Assembly: GCA_963402885.1 (NCBI GenBank)
Contig: OY727098.1
Location: forward strand, 17,222,717 to 17,286,716
DNA length: 64,000 nt
Reading direction: 5' to 3'
From: Antedon bifida
Lineage: Eukaryota; Echinodermata; Crinoidea; Comatulida; Antedonidae
The translations under genes and the position numbers were made by a program. Of this stretch, positions 37,930 through 50,626 are shown piece after piece. Under the pieces are notes generated by a model. That model did no database searches. It was not told where the DNA came from and was given only the letters and a program-made list of their open reading frames with translations. Within the stretch, counting starts at the first letter, position 1, and each line of letters opens with the position of its first letter.

Positions 37930-40900
37930 ATGTCGGATGTTCCTAATCCTCCAGAAGGTACGAATGTTATTTTAATAATTATTTAATAAAAATAGCATTT
38001 GTTTACCATTAAAACAAAAAGGCTAGGCCTAGGCCTAGGCCTAGAGTAGTATTAGGCCTAAACCGGGTAGCTAGATACTATTACTAGACTCTAGAGGACC
38101 GAGGAGGCCTCTAGATAGATACTGTAGGCTAGGCTATGCATCATCAGCCACTTACACACAGTCTGTATACTGTAATGTTCAAGCCTGCTATACTTACTAG
38201 GCCTACTAGGGCCAGGCCTAGCTTGGGATGGAACTTGAGTTGAGTGTTATTTTTAAATTTCATAACATATTATTATAAGTAGAAACAAAACAAGAAATGA
38301 ATGAACAGACAGATGAGACAAATTGGAAATTGTACAGTTTTACCTTTAATTATGTTAGTACAGTAGTCTAGTAGGCTGGCCCTACTTCTGTAGTTGCGTT
38401 TAGTAGTATGCTGCTGTTGCAAAGGTGTGTAAATAAAAATATAATAATAGTTAATAGTAATAATACTGTACTGTTTTTCATTTCTTGTGATATATTTTTT
38501 CAAACAATATTTTTAAAGTAAAGTGGAAGAAAAAACAGCTTAATTTTTAGTCTACTAAAATTTTGTTACTAACAATGTTACAACTACTACTAATGATTGA
38601 TAGTAACAATAGACATAATTTTTAATTTTCCATTTTTTCCCTAAAGATCCTGAATTAAGAAAAATAATTGATAAGCTGGCCAATTTTGTGGCCAGAAATG
38701 GACCGGAGTTTGAAAATATGACCAAGCAAAAACAAGCAAATAACCCCAGATTTAATTTCCTATTTGGTGGTGATTATTTTAACTATTATCAATATAAAGT
38801 GTCTACTGAATCACAGAGTAAGTTTTTTTTTTCAAGATTCTTTTAATTAAGGTTATTGTATGATTATGATTGCCCATTTATTATTTGTATGATCCATCAG
38901 TTACTATGTAACTCAAACTTCTACTATTCATGTATTCTCTTCTCAGTGGTCCTTTGTTGATGGAAGTGACCATCAGCATAGTCAATGGTGCATGTAAAAT
39001 GTAAAGTTTTCCAAAACATTCAATGTTTCATGCATGGGAGCCACCACACTGAATATTGACTATCGGTACATGGTCAACCATAACCATTAGAAAATACTTA
39101 GAAGAAAAACTTAAATTACACACACGGTTGACTGTGCCGATAGCCTCATAATTGTATTTAACTACTGTGGAGTGGCTTTGCGTCAGGGAATTAAGCAATT
39201 TTTGCCCTACTGTACCGTTTCCCACCCAGGATTACCTGTTCTTAATTTACAGTACTTAGTATAAAGTACAACATTATGTCAGAGTAGGGCAAACATCTGA
39301 CCAATGTTTTCTCTTCTATTTTTTTCTAGTAATAAGACAACAAAATCAAAAGCTTGCCCAGCAGCAGGCCATTCTACAAGATGTTATAACAAAACATTCG
39401 ATACAAACAGCACCATGGCAACAGCAGCAGCCACCACCACCTCACCTACCACAGTTCCAGCAACCTCCAATGATGCAACATCATCACCCTGGTACCATGC
39501 ATCCACCACCAGGAATGCAACAACCTCCCCAACCACCACATCCCCAGCAAGGAATGCAACAGTCTCCACAACCACCACATCCCCAGCAAAGAATGCAACA
39601 ACCACCACATCCCCAGCAAGGAATGCAACAATCACCACATCCCCCGCAAGGAATGCAACAACCACCACATCCCCCGCAAGGAATGCAACAACCTCCCCAG
39701 CAAGGAATGCAACAACCTCCGCCACCACACATGCCACAGCAGATGCCAATGCCGCCAATCCAGATGCAGCAGAAACAGCAACAAATGTTACAACAGCAGC
39801 AGGCTGAACATCAGAAATATCAGGCAGAACAACAGCAGAAATTTCAACAGCAACAGGCAGAGAAACAGCAGCAATTCCAACAGATACAGCAACAAGCACA
39901 ACCAAATTTGCCACAACAACAGCAGGTAGCATCAAATACTGAAACACCGCCTGTGGATCAGAATGCCCTAACAAATAATCAAATTGAAAATAAAATCCGA
40001 GAAAGTCAAGTGAATCTGCTTGAGCAGCAGAAGCATTTGGTGAACCAACAACAGGTTAGAGTAACTTTTTACAGTATTCTTGATCGTAATGTGACTGTGA
40101 AGACTGTTGTATTTATCTTCTTATTTTTTTCTACATTGAACAGGAAAAAATTGATGCTGTATTAATCGAAAACAGACAACAAGTGATCAACCAGACTGCT
40201 AAAGCACTTGATATTGATGCCAATGATTTCCATAATAAGACACAGACAATTATTGATTCTTGCACAAAAGATGCAATTGCTGTAAGTATTTCTTCTTTCA
40301 ACTTCAGTGCAGTGGTTGAAGGTAAATTACCAAATGACCAATCCTAAGTGGACACTTTTTATTGGGTCCTGGAGGATCTCCTATAGGAGTTCTACTGTAC
40401 TGTGTATATTAATGATTAAAAAGGAAAAAATATCTTAGATTGTGGAAACCGTGAAATGGAATAAATTGATGTTGTCTTGTTTCCCTCCTGTATTGTAAGT
40501 GATGAACCTCGAGTTCACTGTTGTGTGGGAAAAGATTGAATTAAATAAATATACTATTTGGTACTACAGTGTGTGACATTTTCTAACTCAATTTTGATTT
40601 CTATCTTAGCATGGCAAGCAACTTATTTTTTCTACGTGTAAGACACAAAAACATTGTGAATTTGTTGGGTTATTTCTTCTACATCGAATAACTCCTAAGA
40701 ACGTTGCATTTCAAGCAAAACTACACTTAATATATTTAATTAATGATGTCATTCATCACTGGTAAGTCTGTTCCTTGTATCCTTCTACTTAAGTAGTTTT
40801 TAAATTGATTTAAAGATTTTCATTTATTAATAATACATTACATCATTACCTAGATTACTATTATATTTTATATATTTATCAGAATATTAAAACGTTTCCA

Positions 40901-43900
40901 CTAAGTCTCGCTGTGCATAGGGTCGGTGTTTAACATCACTAGCCTTGTCTACACTATTAAAATTTATGTGACAACAAATTGTGATGTGCCCATATATGGA
41001 CATGATGATGTTATATCACTACCATATTTGGGAATGTCGCTACCATATTTGAGCACATCACACTTTTTTGTCAAACTAGTTTGATAGTGTAGACAGAGCT
41101 TAAGATGGTTTTCGTAGCATGGAAATTGTGTAGGTAAACATGGCGCCAGTGAGTTAATAGTTGTTCATTATATGTTTAGCTCAAGGCGTGGTGCATCAGA
41201 CTTACAGACAGCCATCCAGGGCGTGGTTGTACCAATATTTTGCAGTGCTCTTTTATGTATTGATCAAATGGATGATGAAAAAAGAGATAGGGTTGAAAAG
41301 GTATAGTCAAAATTGTTATTAACCACCAATATAATATAAAATTATTAGCCTAAAATTGTTATGAGATATCTATTTACTGTTATATTTGAAATAATTTGGT
41401 TTATTACTATCTGTATTAAATTTGTATAGTTGAATCTTGTGATAATATATGGTCATATGAAATTAATGTTTATGAGTTGAATATAGAGAATATTTGTATT
41501 CTTTGAAACCTTGACTGTCTATTGTCTATCTCACTTCATTGAATAGAACAGTCACTCTTTTAACTAAATATGTATATACTATCCTGCAGTATTAATAAAT
41601 GTGGGTACTATTTTGAAATAACAATTATCAAATAATTGTTTTTCTTCGTTTCAGGTTCTTAAGTTGTGGGAAACTAACAGTTATTTTAACAATGATACCA
41701 TTGAACAACTTAAAAACCCTATAGTGTCCATGAACAATTTCCAGGTAAGTTGTTTGTAAAATGTATTGTACAGAATTTGTAGTGTGTTTTTACACAGTAG
41801 AACCGCGATTAAATGACTGACTTTTGGTACCAAATCAGTATTTCACCTAGCACGAAAGTATCCCCTTAATGGGGTTGTCCCCTGAAAGGGATTCTACCCT
41901 GAAAGAAATTCTACCCTGAATGGTGTACTACTGTAAAAGGAATGTAATTTTCTGTTTAATTAAACTCGGTGTTTAATGCAAGAACAGAAATGTCCATCAC
42001 AAGTGTTGTTTTTTACATACTGTATTTACAACACATAGCATTGATAATTCTAGTTTTACTAATTGCCCCATTTCATATCTGAAATCAGATTCTGATCAAA
42101 ATATCATAATTACTTTATTAGATTGTCTTGCAGCATTAATGATGTGAGATTAAAGTATGGGCAATCTTTATACAGCCAATCAAATGACTTCAAAAACATG
42201 ACATACCAAATGTATTGACTTCAGACTTAATTATCCATATGGACCTAAACAGTCATGCTTGTCAAACTATGTGTTTATGTAGTTGACTCATGGAAGAATC
42301 CAAGGTTGAGGAGATTGGTACTTTACTCTGTTTTTTTAAGCTTAATTATAAAAGATTTCTCGCTTTTTACTAGGCAAAAATGATGCAGGAGAACCAGGCA
42401 TCCGTACAGCAGATACAGCAACAGATTGAGGCTAGAATCCAGCAGTTACAGAAGCAACATTCAGACTTTGTCTCTCACTTGAAGCAACAGCTTGAGATCA
42501 ATAAACAACAACAGCAACATAATATGCAAGCAAAACAGTTACAAATAGCACAAGGTATGTGTACTATTAATATATATATTAGGGTGTTTTTTATACAGTA
42601 GAACCCCCTTCTTTGGGACACCCCTATTCAGGAGATACCCCTATTCAGGAGACACCTGTTATGGGGACACTTTCCTACAAACTGAGCAAGAAGAAATGTA
42701 TTTTAGCTGTATGGCACACCTATTTAGGGTACACCTCTATTTAGGCGACACGTTGTTGGGTCCCATTTAATAGGGGTTCTACTGTATTCTACCTTGCCAG
42801 TGTTATTTGAATTTGAGTCATCTATTTCTTTCTTTAATGTGATGGCAATGTAAGTGGATCACTTGTGAGTACAATAAATAAAAATTAGAAAAAAATTAAA
42901 ATTATATTGTTCAAATTGTCAACATTTGAATGTGTAGCTGTAGTCATTTACTATGTCATTAACAAGCATAGCTAAATGACATTTTCTTTTTTTCTGGAAA
43001 AATATTGTACTACCTATACAGTAACAATACACAAAAGTAATATTGAAGAAAAAAAGCCAATATTTTCAATTTCATTACAGAAATAAACACTAACCCATCC
43101 ACCCTTTATCTTTCAACTAGTGTTTGTGTACATTTAAACGCAATCCATCAGTAGGCCAAGATGATGACGATAGTTGCCTAATTAGATAATACTATCAAAT
43201 TTTAATTTGACAGTAATTTATTTCATTCATTTGTTTTTATTAGCTATTGGTATTAACCTACCTAGTACAACTATGCCAGGAAGCAGTGCAGGGTCAACAC
43301 ACTCTACAACTGCTGGTCAAGATAATCAAAAAGGTAAACTTTACAGTGTTAGTACTCACTAAAATGAATGTACCACCATGTTTAAGGAATATTTTCTCTC
43401 TAGACGTCACCATGATGATGTTTTATCCCATAGCTTTTGTGACAACTGTAATATTAGTATATGTGCTTGCATCTATGTATACATTGTAAGATTGTAATTT
43501 TTTAATTGATGAGAAAACATTATTATTTGAGAAACATTTAAGAAACATATAAACTCACTTACACACATTTAATACTATGGTTTAGTTGTTTTTGTGATTA
43601 GTAGAGTAGGTTAGTCCCGAGAAGAAGATTTTAGGCCGCAAAATAAAAAGAATGCTGATTTATAATACACTAGTATTTTCAATTTATTACAGTGCTTGAT
43701 ATACAAATCAAAATATCTTTATTTATTCCTTATTATTCCTAATAATGTGTTTATTATATTGTTAAAGTATAACAAATATTACAATAATAACATTATACTT
43801 TATTGATTAGGGCCAAATTTGCCAAACTTTGATCCATCAGTACCTCCACCTGGCTTCCCTGTGGCACAGTTTCCACCCAATCAAGGTAAGATTAGCACTA

Positions 43901-46900
43901 TATATTCTAATTCCATGCAGTTTATTCTATTTCTCATCAGAAATAAGTTTAGGTTTATTATGTTATCTTGACTTATGTTATGCTAAACCTTAAGATTATG
44001 TAATATATGTAAAGCATTTAATATTATAAAAATAATGAATATTTATGAGTGCGATAGTAAAAATAATTTTATGAGTTGAAAGATGAAATTCTATGTTGAC
44101 GAGGCAATACCAAATGAAATTTACACACCAGATTCCTGATTATGACATTAATGTTATATCTTTCATGATGGCATGTATTTCATTTTGAAGAATTCAGTAT
44201 AATTAATAATAAATAAGTATTGTAATAAGGCTATATACAGAGGTTTGAACAATTTTACTTCTAGGTCCGCCACCCAGTCATCCGCCACCCAGTCATCCTC
44301 CACCTCCGTTCAATCCTCATGTACCTCCTCCAAACTTCAGTGTACCACCACCAGGCTATACTCCTGATATGGCTGGCCAGGCTATGATTCAACCTCCAAG
44401 TATGCCTACTAATGATGCAAGTTTAATGCCAACTGCACCATACTATGATCTGCCGGCTGGATTAATGGCACCGCTTGTCAGGGTAGGTTTATTATTTTTG
44501 TTTTTAGAGAAATAGTGTGTGTGTCTTGTGATTATGTCAAATAAATCCTATGTTGAATAAGCTATTTGATTTTGCAGTTTACCCACAATTTAATAAAGTC
44601 AATGGTGATCTTAATTCCTAATCCATTCTTTAATACATGAAAAAGTGTCCTCTAGCTGGATGTGATACTGTAACCTCTCAAGGTCAAGAAGATCTTGATC
44701 TCTAACTCATGAAAATGTTATATACACACACTTAATGAGTCAATAATGATTATCTTTAGTTATTGAAAAAGACGAGTTTTTAAGTAGCTTTTTATTACGA
44801 AGTACCTCTGCTCTTGCGCGGTATGTGGAGAATTTGACGATAATTGGACATGGTTTAGTTTTAGTACGTGATTTGTTCTGATTCTTTCGCCCAAGACGGT
44901 GTGTGCGGTCCAAATCGATCAGTTCAATGTTGTCGCAAATAAGAGATGATATGATATCTAGGGCTATCTTATCAGTGTTTTCCCGATTGTCTGTCTCAGG
45001 TACGCCGTGTATTAGTAGGCCATTACGTATACTATATTGCTCAAGGTCATCAACTTTTTCAAGTAAGCTGTTATGATCTTTCATCAGCCTATTGTTTTTC
45101 TCTTGTAGTGACGTAATGTCGCTGGCTATTGTCTCGTTGTCAAGGGAAACGCTGCTGTAAATATTTTGACTGACCTGGTCAAGAATGGTGTCACTTATTG
45201 ATCGTATTACACATTCGTTTCCACATATGGATGCTATAATTTTATCCATAAGATTAGAAGATGATAGGATATGCTTACTTATTGTCGTAGCTACAATACT
45301 TACGAGTTCCTTATCGTCTGAAAGGAGGAGCTCAATATCTCGCATTGTTGATGGGTTCGTTGTCCGTAGGTCTTGTTTGTGTTGTTCCGAGGTGCCTGTT
45401 CTTATTTGTATACCGGGTGGTTCAACAGGCTGTTTGACAGCTTGACATCCATCGTTGATCATGCCTGGGTTGGCAGTAGGCTCCGACATAATTTCGGTTG
45501 ATTTCCCGATTGATCGTTTAGATTTAGTACTCGGTCTAGTTGACGTCATGCTTTTAAAGTATTAATGTATAATACTTGTAAAGTTGGATGCCGTAATGTG
45601 TGATTATAGAGCAATACAATGAAATTTTGTGTGCGATTACAACATTCGCTGTTTAGCTCATAGCATCCGGTAAAATTATACAAAAAATACAAAATTGTAT
45701 TTACATAATTGTTTTTATTTAGTTTATAGGCGCTTGACCTTTGACAAGATCGCCTAAAATTTATAAATTAAACTTACGATACTTATTATTGTATATTCAG
45801 GAATAGCCGCTCCATAATCTCTTTGCTTTTCTTCTTTATATCTATATTTTATATTTTTAAATTTATACTAACAAATATATTTTTATTAATATTATAATCA
45901 TAACAATAAATATTTTAAAAATATATATAAAATATTATTTATCACATAATATACAGTCTAGGATAATTATTGGATATACAAAATCATTACACCCAACTAC
46001 TATCTTCATCTCCTATATACGGAACATCATTTGGATAATAGAACAAATCACATATCTACACATAATCAAACATCGTATACTCTATCTCTAACAATATTTC
46101 AATCTTCTATCGACTAAAGCTGAAGTATAGTCGTTATCTCGGGACCGTTCTATGGTCACCACCAGGTAGGCTTACTTCATCAAGGCTTCTTTGAATGGAT
46201 GTACTGGTTGGGAGCAGAAAAGCTAGTAGACCATACCCAGTACCGTTTTGATTACGATCAATCGGGAAATTACCTCACGACGTTACATTAGTAAGGATAT
46301 TCTTCTTATATTTCAGCTTGAAGACACAAACTATGAACCACTGGATCCAGACCAGATACGTCTGCCACCTCCCCAACCTCCATCAGAGAGACTACTGGCA
46401 GCAGTTGAGATGTTTTATGCTCCACCTTCAAGGGAGTGTCCAAGAAATATGTAAATGTGTTTTTTTAAATAAAAATATTTGGATTTTAAACTTAAATCTA
46501 TATACTACAGTATAAGAGAAAGACATTTTGTATAGTATTATACAAATATTGGCTATTGCACACATTCACATTTGTGTACAAGCTATTACTCATTTAGGGA
46601 GTATTTGTTTTCAATTGGAGTCATCATCATTATGTAATTTTTTACTGTATAGTGATGGTTGGGAAGCAAATGGTCTGTTTGAGTTTTTCAAAGCAAAACA
46701 GAAACATGGGAAAGTAAAGAAAGAAGAACCAGAACCACAGCCAGCACCTTCACCAGCACCACCGACACCAGAAGTAACACACAAACGATTCCGTTCTAAA
46801 TCACCTTCACCACGAAGAAGGTCACCATCACCCCTCAGACGAAGGTAAGTCAATTTATTGCATTATTTTGTGAGAATGTTAGTTCTGTTTAGTACCAATT

Positions 46901-48717
46901 TCTTGTTTATTGCCTGACTTACTTTTGATCCATAGAGATTGATTGATCAACTTCTCAACTATTTCAGAAAAAAACTTCCTTATCTATATTTACATAATGA
47001 ATAAACAGAAAGCAATATAGAGAACACATTAAAATAATGGTTTTACCCATCTAGCATATAGGTTTAAAAACAGTATGTGCTGCACTGTTTCATTTTTGAA
47101 TAATCTCAAACTAAATGATAATACAGTTAGCAATATTCAAACAAAAGTTTGACGTTATGAAAAGAATATTAAATTTTTGTTAAAAAAGATATTGAAAAAA
47201 AAAATTATACGTAACTTTAGATACTGTGTAATGATAATAACAATATCAGCGATATCGCTGTTGGATGTATGTGAAATAAAATCATATGTTTACTTTAAAC
47301 TATTTTTCTAGGTCAAGGTCGCAAACACCTCCCAGACGTAGAGCTCCTTCACGTTCACCATCACCGCCATACCAGAGGCGGTCAATATCGCCTCCCTACA
47401 AACGACGCTCTGCATCTCCTCCATACAAAAGGGCTTCTGCGTCGCCTCCTTATCAAAAACGTTCAGTATCTAGATCCCCGCCCCCGTCTCATAGGCGGAA
47501 AGCACGTTCAAGATCACGTTCACCAGTATACAGGCGGCGTTCACAATCACCACAATATCAACGTGTAGTTAGGTCAAGGTCAAGAACACCACCACCAAGG
47601 AGGAGAAGGTCTCGATCTCCGACGCCCGAAAATGTTGGATTGTAAGTATTGTTGAACTAGATTAAAGAGGATGTGTCCTTCTCTAAATTAAATAACCCCT
47701 AGTATATCTATGTATTAGGTAAAGGAACCCATTAAAACAAATTCCTACAGTTTCTGAAGATTAGTATAAGGTCTGTCTCCAAAATCAAGTTATTTATTAT
47801 TTGTAAACTGTAATGTGGATTATTGTTTTTTCTTTACAGCCATTCTTTCTATGAAACTACGAGTGGGGACTCAATGTTAGGAAATGAAAATAAAGGACAT
47901 CAACTACTAAAGAAAATGGGTTAGGCCAATAACTAATTGTAACCTACTCACATACACATACTTTAAATACTAGCCTATAGAAATATAGTTTTAACTTTAA
48001 TTTAAAGAGGAATATAGGATGTAACCTTTTTAGGCAACTTAAACAAAATACATATGTTGGTATAAAAAGTTAATTAAAGTTGTACTTTTAATAAGTTGGG
48101 TTGGGAAAGTTTTAAAAAAAGTAAAAGTTATTCATTTGTCAGTCGTATGAAGGCAAGGGATGAAGAAAATAAATTTGTTGATATAAAAAGTTAATTAAAG
48201 TTATACTTTTAGTTGGGTTCACAATTTCCATAAACACTTTTTATTATTATTTTAAACATTTTTCTTTGATATTAGGTTGGGGTGGACAAGGTCTTGGTGC
48301 CAGAGAGCAGGGAATAGTTGACCCCATTTCTGGTGGAGAAGTTCGAGGCAAAATGGATATGTATAAAGGTGTCGGAAATGCTGTTAATGATCCATTCGAA
48401 AGTTTTAGGAAAAATAAAAGTCATTCATTTATCAGTCGTATGAAGGCAAGGGATGAAGAAAAGAAAGGTTTGTTCAAGTTATACTTACTCATTTTAATAT
48501 TTAATTTATGTTGTTCTTTCGTCATGAGCTAGGTTACCATCACTTCCACTGCTTGTCTCTAGTTTGAAAAAAAGAGGTTTCTTAGAACCCTTGTTAATAG
48601 CAATGTCTGATTTTACAATAAGTGCTTGTTTAATTTTATAAAATATATAATTTTTTTAAATCAACTTCTATTTGTATTTTAGCAACAAAGCGTGAAATTG
48701 CAGAATCAACCAAATGA
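37930..48717 (+). CDS. CHERP: CHERP, SR-related splicing-associated protein
   Basis: Seventeen coding exons give a 983-aa frame: 37930-37957, 38647-38817, 39330-40054, 40144-40281, 40610-40761, 41180-41300, 41655-41744, 42374-42554, 43244-43333, 43811-43885, 44265-44482, 46317-46450, 46653-46844, 47312-47641, 47840-47919, 48276-48467, 48683-48717. All phases match. Order of parts: SURP/SWAP domain (about 10-65: NGPEF, FLFGG), a Gln/Pro-rich stretch with a GMQQPP-type repeat (exon 3), a CID-type helical domain (about 340-460; DSCTKDAI, LHLIYLINDV), Pro-rich linker, a LEDTNYEPLDPDQIRLPPP block typical of CHERP, an Arg-Ser domain (exons 13-14), and a G-patch-like MGWGGQGLGA ending with SFISRMKARDE. 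In vertebrates CHERP works with U2 snRNP factors in splicing. Human is 916 aa. Confidence 0.95.
38017..38232. repeat. CTAG/TAGGCCTA-word tract in CHERP intron 1
   Basis: About 200 bp made largely of overlapping palindromic words: TAGGCCTAGGCCTAGGCCTA, CTAGA, CTAGGC, ACTAGGCCTACTAGG. The unit is not a fixed-length repeat, so it is neither a satellite nor a known transposon end. Confidence 0.8.
40347..40397. mobile_element. MITE family C, right-end fragment
   Basis: The end reads GGAGTTCTACTG followed by TA, matching the right terminal repeat of the complete family C element at 42596-42784. Only about 50 bp is recognisable, in CHERP intron 4. Confidence 0.55.
40941..41101. mobile_element. MITE family B, second copy
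   Basis: The left end CTTGTCTACACTATTAAAAT pairs with the right end TTTGATAGTGTAGACAGAGC. The inside carries the family B words ATATGGACATGATGATGT and CACTACCATATTTGGG, with a local duplication of the latter. It lies in CHERP intron 5. It is longer than the copy at 19690-19811, so the left half of that copy is probably partly deleted. Confidence 0.85.
41795..41933. mobile_element. MITE family C-like element (pogo/Tigger-type ends)
   Basis: It begins CAGTAGAACCGCGATTAAAT and ends TACTACTG followed by TA, with internal short repeats (ATTCTACCCTGAA). CAGTAGAACC ends with a TA target are typical of pogo-like Tc1/mariner relatives, so this is probably a non-autonomous member. It lies in CHERP intron 7. 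Confidence 0.6.
42596..42784. mobile_element. MITE family C, complete copy (189 bp)
   Basis: CAGTAGAACCCC at the left end has its exact complement GGGGTTCTACTG at the right end, and TA flanks both sides (42594-42595, 42785-42786). The interior is built from short repeats such as CCTATTCAGGAGA and CCTATTTAGG. Ends and TA target fit the pogo/Tigger branch of Tc1/mariner. It lies in CHERP intron 8, right after the exon 8 donor. Confidence 0.85.
44740..45549 (-). mobile_element. LINE ORF1 remnant in CHERP intron 11
   Basis: A 269-aa minus-strand frame reads as a LINE ORF1 (nucleic-acid chaperone) protein: a polar N-terminus, a predicted coiled coil (about 150-175, SLQEKNNRLMKDHNSLLEK), then an RRM-like part with LEQYSIRNGLLIHGVPE, RENTDKIALDII, DRTHRLGRK and PIIVKFSTYRAR. 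These motifs are standard for ORF1 of L1- and CR1-like elements. The frame stops right after the conserved part, and no endonuclease or reverse transcriptase follows at lower coordinates, so ORF2 is gone. The frame has no internal stop. Antisense to CHERP; intron 11 (44483-46316) is one of the longest in the gene because of it. Confidence 0.82.
45550..46316. other. rest of CHERP intron 11, probably partly LINE-derived
   Basis: AT-rich up to about 46130, then a GC-richer piece at 46130-46290. ACGATCAATCGGGAAAT at about 46254-46270 is an exact inverted copy of 17 bases inside the ORF1 start region (about 45505-45521). This suggests part of the LINE 5' region sits here in opposite orientation, or a rearrangement occurred. 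Confidence 0.4.
48045..48210 (+). pseudogene. decayed partial copy of CHERP exon 16 inside intron 15
   Basis: About 73 bases at 48106-48178 closely match the end of CHERP exon 16: CAGTCGTATGAAGGCAAGGG and the following GATGAAGAAAA are identical, with scattered changes before it (GAAAGTTTTA, AAAGTTATTCATTTGTC). The copy has lost the donor site and contains an in-frame stop after GATGAAGAAAA. It is flanked on both sides by copies of ATAAAAAGTTAATTAAAGTT, so exon end and intron start were duplicated together as tandem pieces. The real exon 16 lies only about 100-350 bp downstream and is intact. Confidence 0.85.
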
Positions 48718-49086
48718 AACTAAACAGAGGACAGGCTTGGTAATGGTAAACTGTGGCTCGGTGGTGATCTGTGATAGCACATAGTGTATTTTATAATGTA
48801 CAAAACAGTGAGACAAATTGATACCACAAAACAATGTCACAACATTTAAGTTTCAGTAAAACCAAGATTGTACAAATAACATACAAATATGTATGTATAA
48901 ATTTGGCTGTATCTGTGAAAGCTGATTTCTCTTCTCAGTACTGTTATATTTTTATTTGTAAAGTGCATTCAAAGTTCTAGAATTTTTGAAAATGGGGTTG
49001 TAATTGCAGTCTTGTAAGTACCGCATTTATTAAATAACAACACACAATTAATTTTTCACATTTTTAATTGAAATTTTTATTTGAAA

Positions 49087-49092
49087 AATAAA
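49087..49092 (+). terminator. polyadenylation signal of CHERP
   Basis: AATAAA lies about 370 bases after the CHERP stop (48715-48717) and is followed by a T/G-rich stretch (TTTTTTGTTTAG). A clean candidate for the 3' end. Confidence 0.6.
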
Positions 49093-50299
49093 ACCCAATC
49101 TATAATATTTTTTGTTTAGTTTATTAAGAACACAATAGAAGGTTGTTCGTTGTCGTTGTTGACGTCTGGGGCGCTTATGCCCTTCATTGCATCCATTTAA
49201 ATAGATACCAAAGCAGTGGCATTTTAGTCTTTTTTAGTTAAGAAACAAATCCTTACTATTCAGTAATTAATATTTACTATAAATTACATCGATTTGTAAA
49301 TGTGGAATTTGTGTTCATTTGTGTCTGTATGTAAAATTATGCACAAGATTTCTTTTATTCTAAATCCAGCTTATTTTAAAAAAAACAATTTTAATCTTCA
49401 ATACCTCACTCAAGGAAATGATTGGTATGATGTATGTTATTTATTTATCTATATATATTGACAAAAAATCGATATTCACAACACATTATACACAAATCTC
49501 ATCAGAGGCAAAGGGACAAAGATCAGATTCAAATAGAATCGTCATTCGTCTATTAGGGAGTATAATGACCCAGCGTCATCGTTCATGTATGTAATCCATT
49601 TTCGTAAAGCTTGTTTCCCACTAGCGACGCAACGTGACGCAATCTACGCAACGTAAGAAAATACCCTTTCAAAAATTGTATTTGCCCCCGCCTGCGTGAA
49701 ATCAAACCTACGATGTTTGCAGCACTATTGCAGCAGTTATAGTTCTAGAGGCCGACGTTTTTGGTACTTTGTAAACTAGCGACGGGTCATGCTAAAATTA
49801 CAAACCCCATAGCACGTCTGGGTGAAGAGAGTCTATGAAAAAATTGCTGATAATACAGCATTATAGATGCATGTAGACAGTAATCTGTTAAATCTTGTTC
49901 AATAAATAAATGACTTTGTTCTTGCTGTCAACATAGGTCAGTATTATAATAATTCACTGTATATAATCAAAACATTATTTCTGGTATTTACAATGAGTCT
50001 CATTTGACTGTCAATCTAGACCGATATATATAATACTGTAATTCGCTGTCAGATAATCATTGAATTATTATCAAAACAGTCCATATACAGTAATAGGCCT
50101 AGTAAAGTTTTTGGTTGTAATAGGATACAATTTGTTGACACTTAAAGCATCTAGGCTTGATGAAGTGACCCCCAGATTTGAGCTTAGCAATAAAATAAAC
50201 TAAAGTGACAGAAATTGAGTCTATTTAGTATAATAAAGTAATATTATTTAGACATCATTTTTATTTATATTATTTAATAAACACATCTTTTACAGATTC
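49093..50299. other. intergenic stretch after CHERP
   Basis: No gene recognised. Contains the DNA-transposon end at 49615. Confidence 0.45.
49615..49675. mobile_element. DNA transposon end, family D
   Basis: TAAAGCTTGTTTCCCACTAG followed by CGACGCAACG matches, in opposite orientation, GTTGCTAGTGGGAACCAAGC at about 58935. Two such opposed ends in one window suggest a repeat family whose terminus is AAGCTTGGTTCCCACTAGC. The second end of this copy was not found with certainty. Confidence 0.5.
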
Positions 50300-50626
50300 A
50301 GTATTTTTTATTTTTCAATTTCAATTGCACAATTATGACATATCAAAGTATGAATTATTGTTGTATTTTACTTCAAATACAAAAGTTATTCACTTCTGTA
50401 ACAAAAAAAATAATATTTATTCATGTACAAAAACAGAAAAGAAACGTTTAATTATAACCCAAAAACCATTGTCTGACAGACAATTTAAATATTTTTTGCT
50501 TTAAATTACTTTTTTTCAGGTAAATAATTGTTTGGTTAATGTGAATCACTATTATGTGACAATAAAATGACACATTCAAAAACAAATTTGAAATAAAAAT
50601 TATTTTTCAGGGGGACAAATATATCT
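50300..50626. mobile_element. MITE family A, diverged copy
   Basis: The right end GGGGACAAATATATCT followed by TTAA and the interior (ACCCAAAAACCATTGTCTGA, TTTTTTTCAGGTAAATA, ATGTGACAATAAAATG) match the complete copies at 17306 and 60660. The left end is too diverged to place exactly. Confidence 0.75.

Noticed and set aside
39304-39807. Thr/Ala-rich plus-strand frame
   Set aside because: Another frame of CHERP exon 3; the chosen frame links to the SURP and CID exons.
39384-39974. 196-codon Val/Ala-rich minus-strand frame and a Cys/Gly-rich one
   Set aside because: Both are shadows of the Gln/Pro-rich repeat in CHERP exon 3, which has conserved splice phases and domain context.
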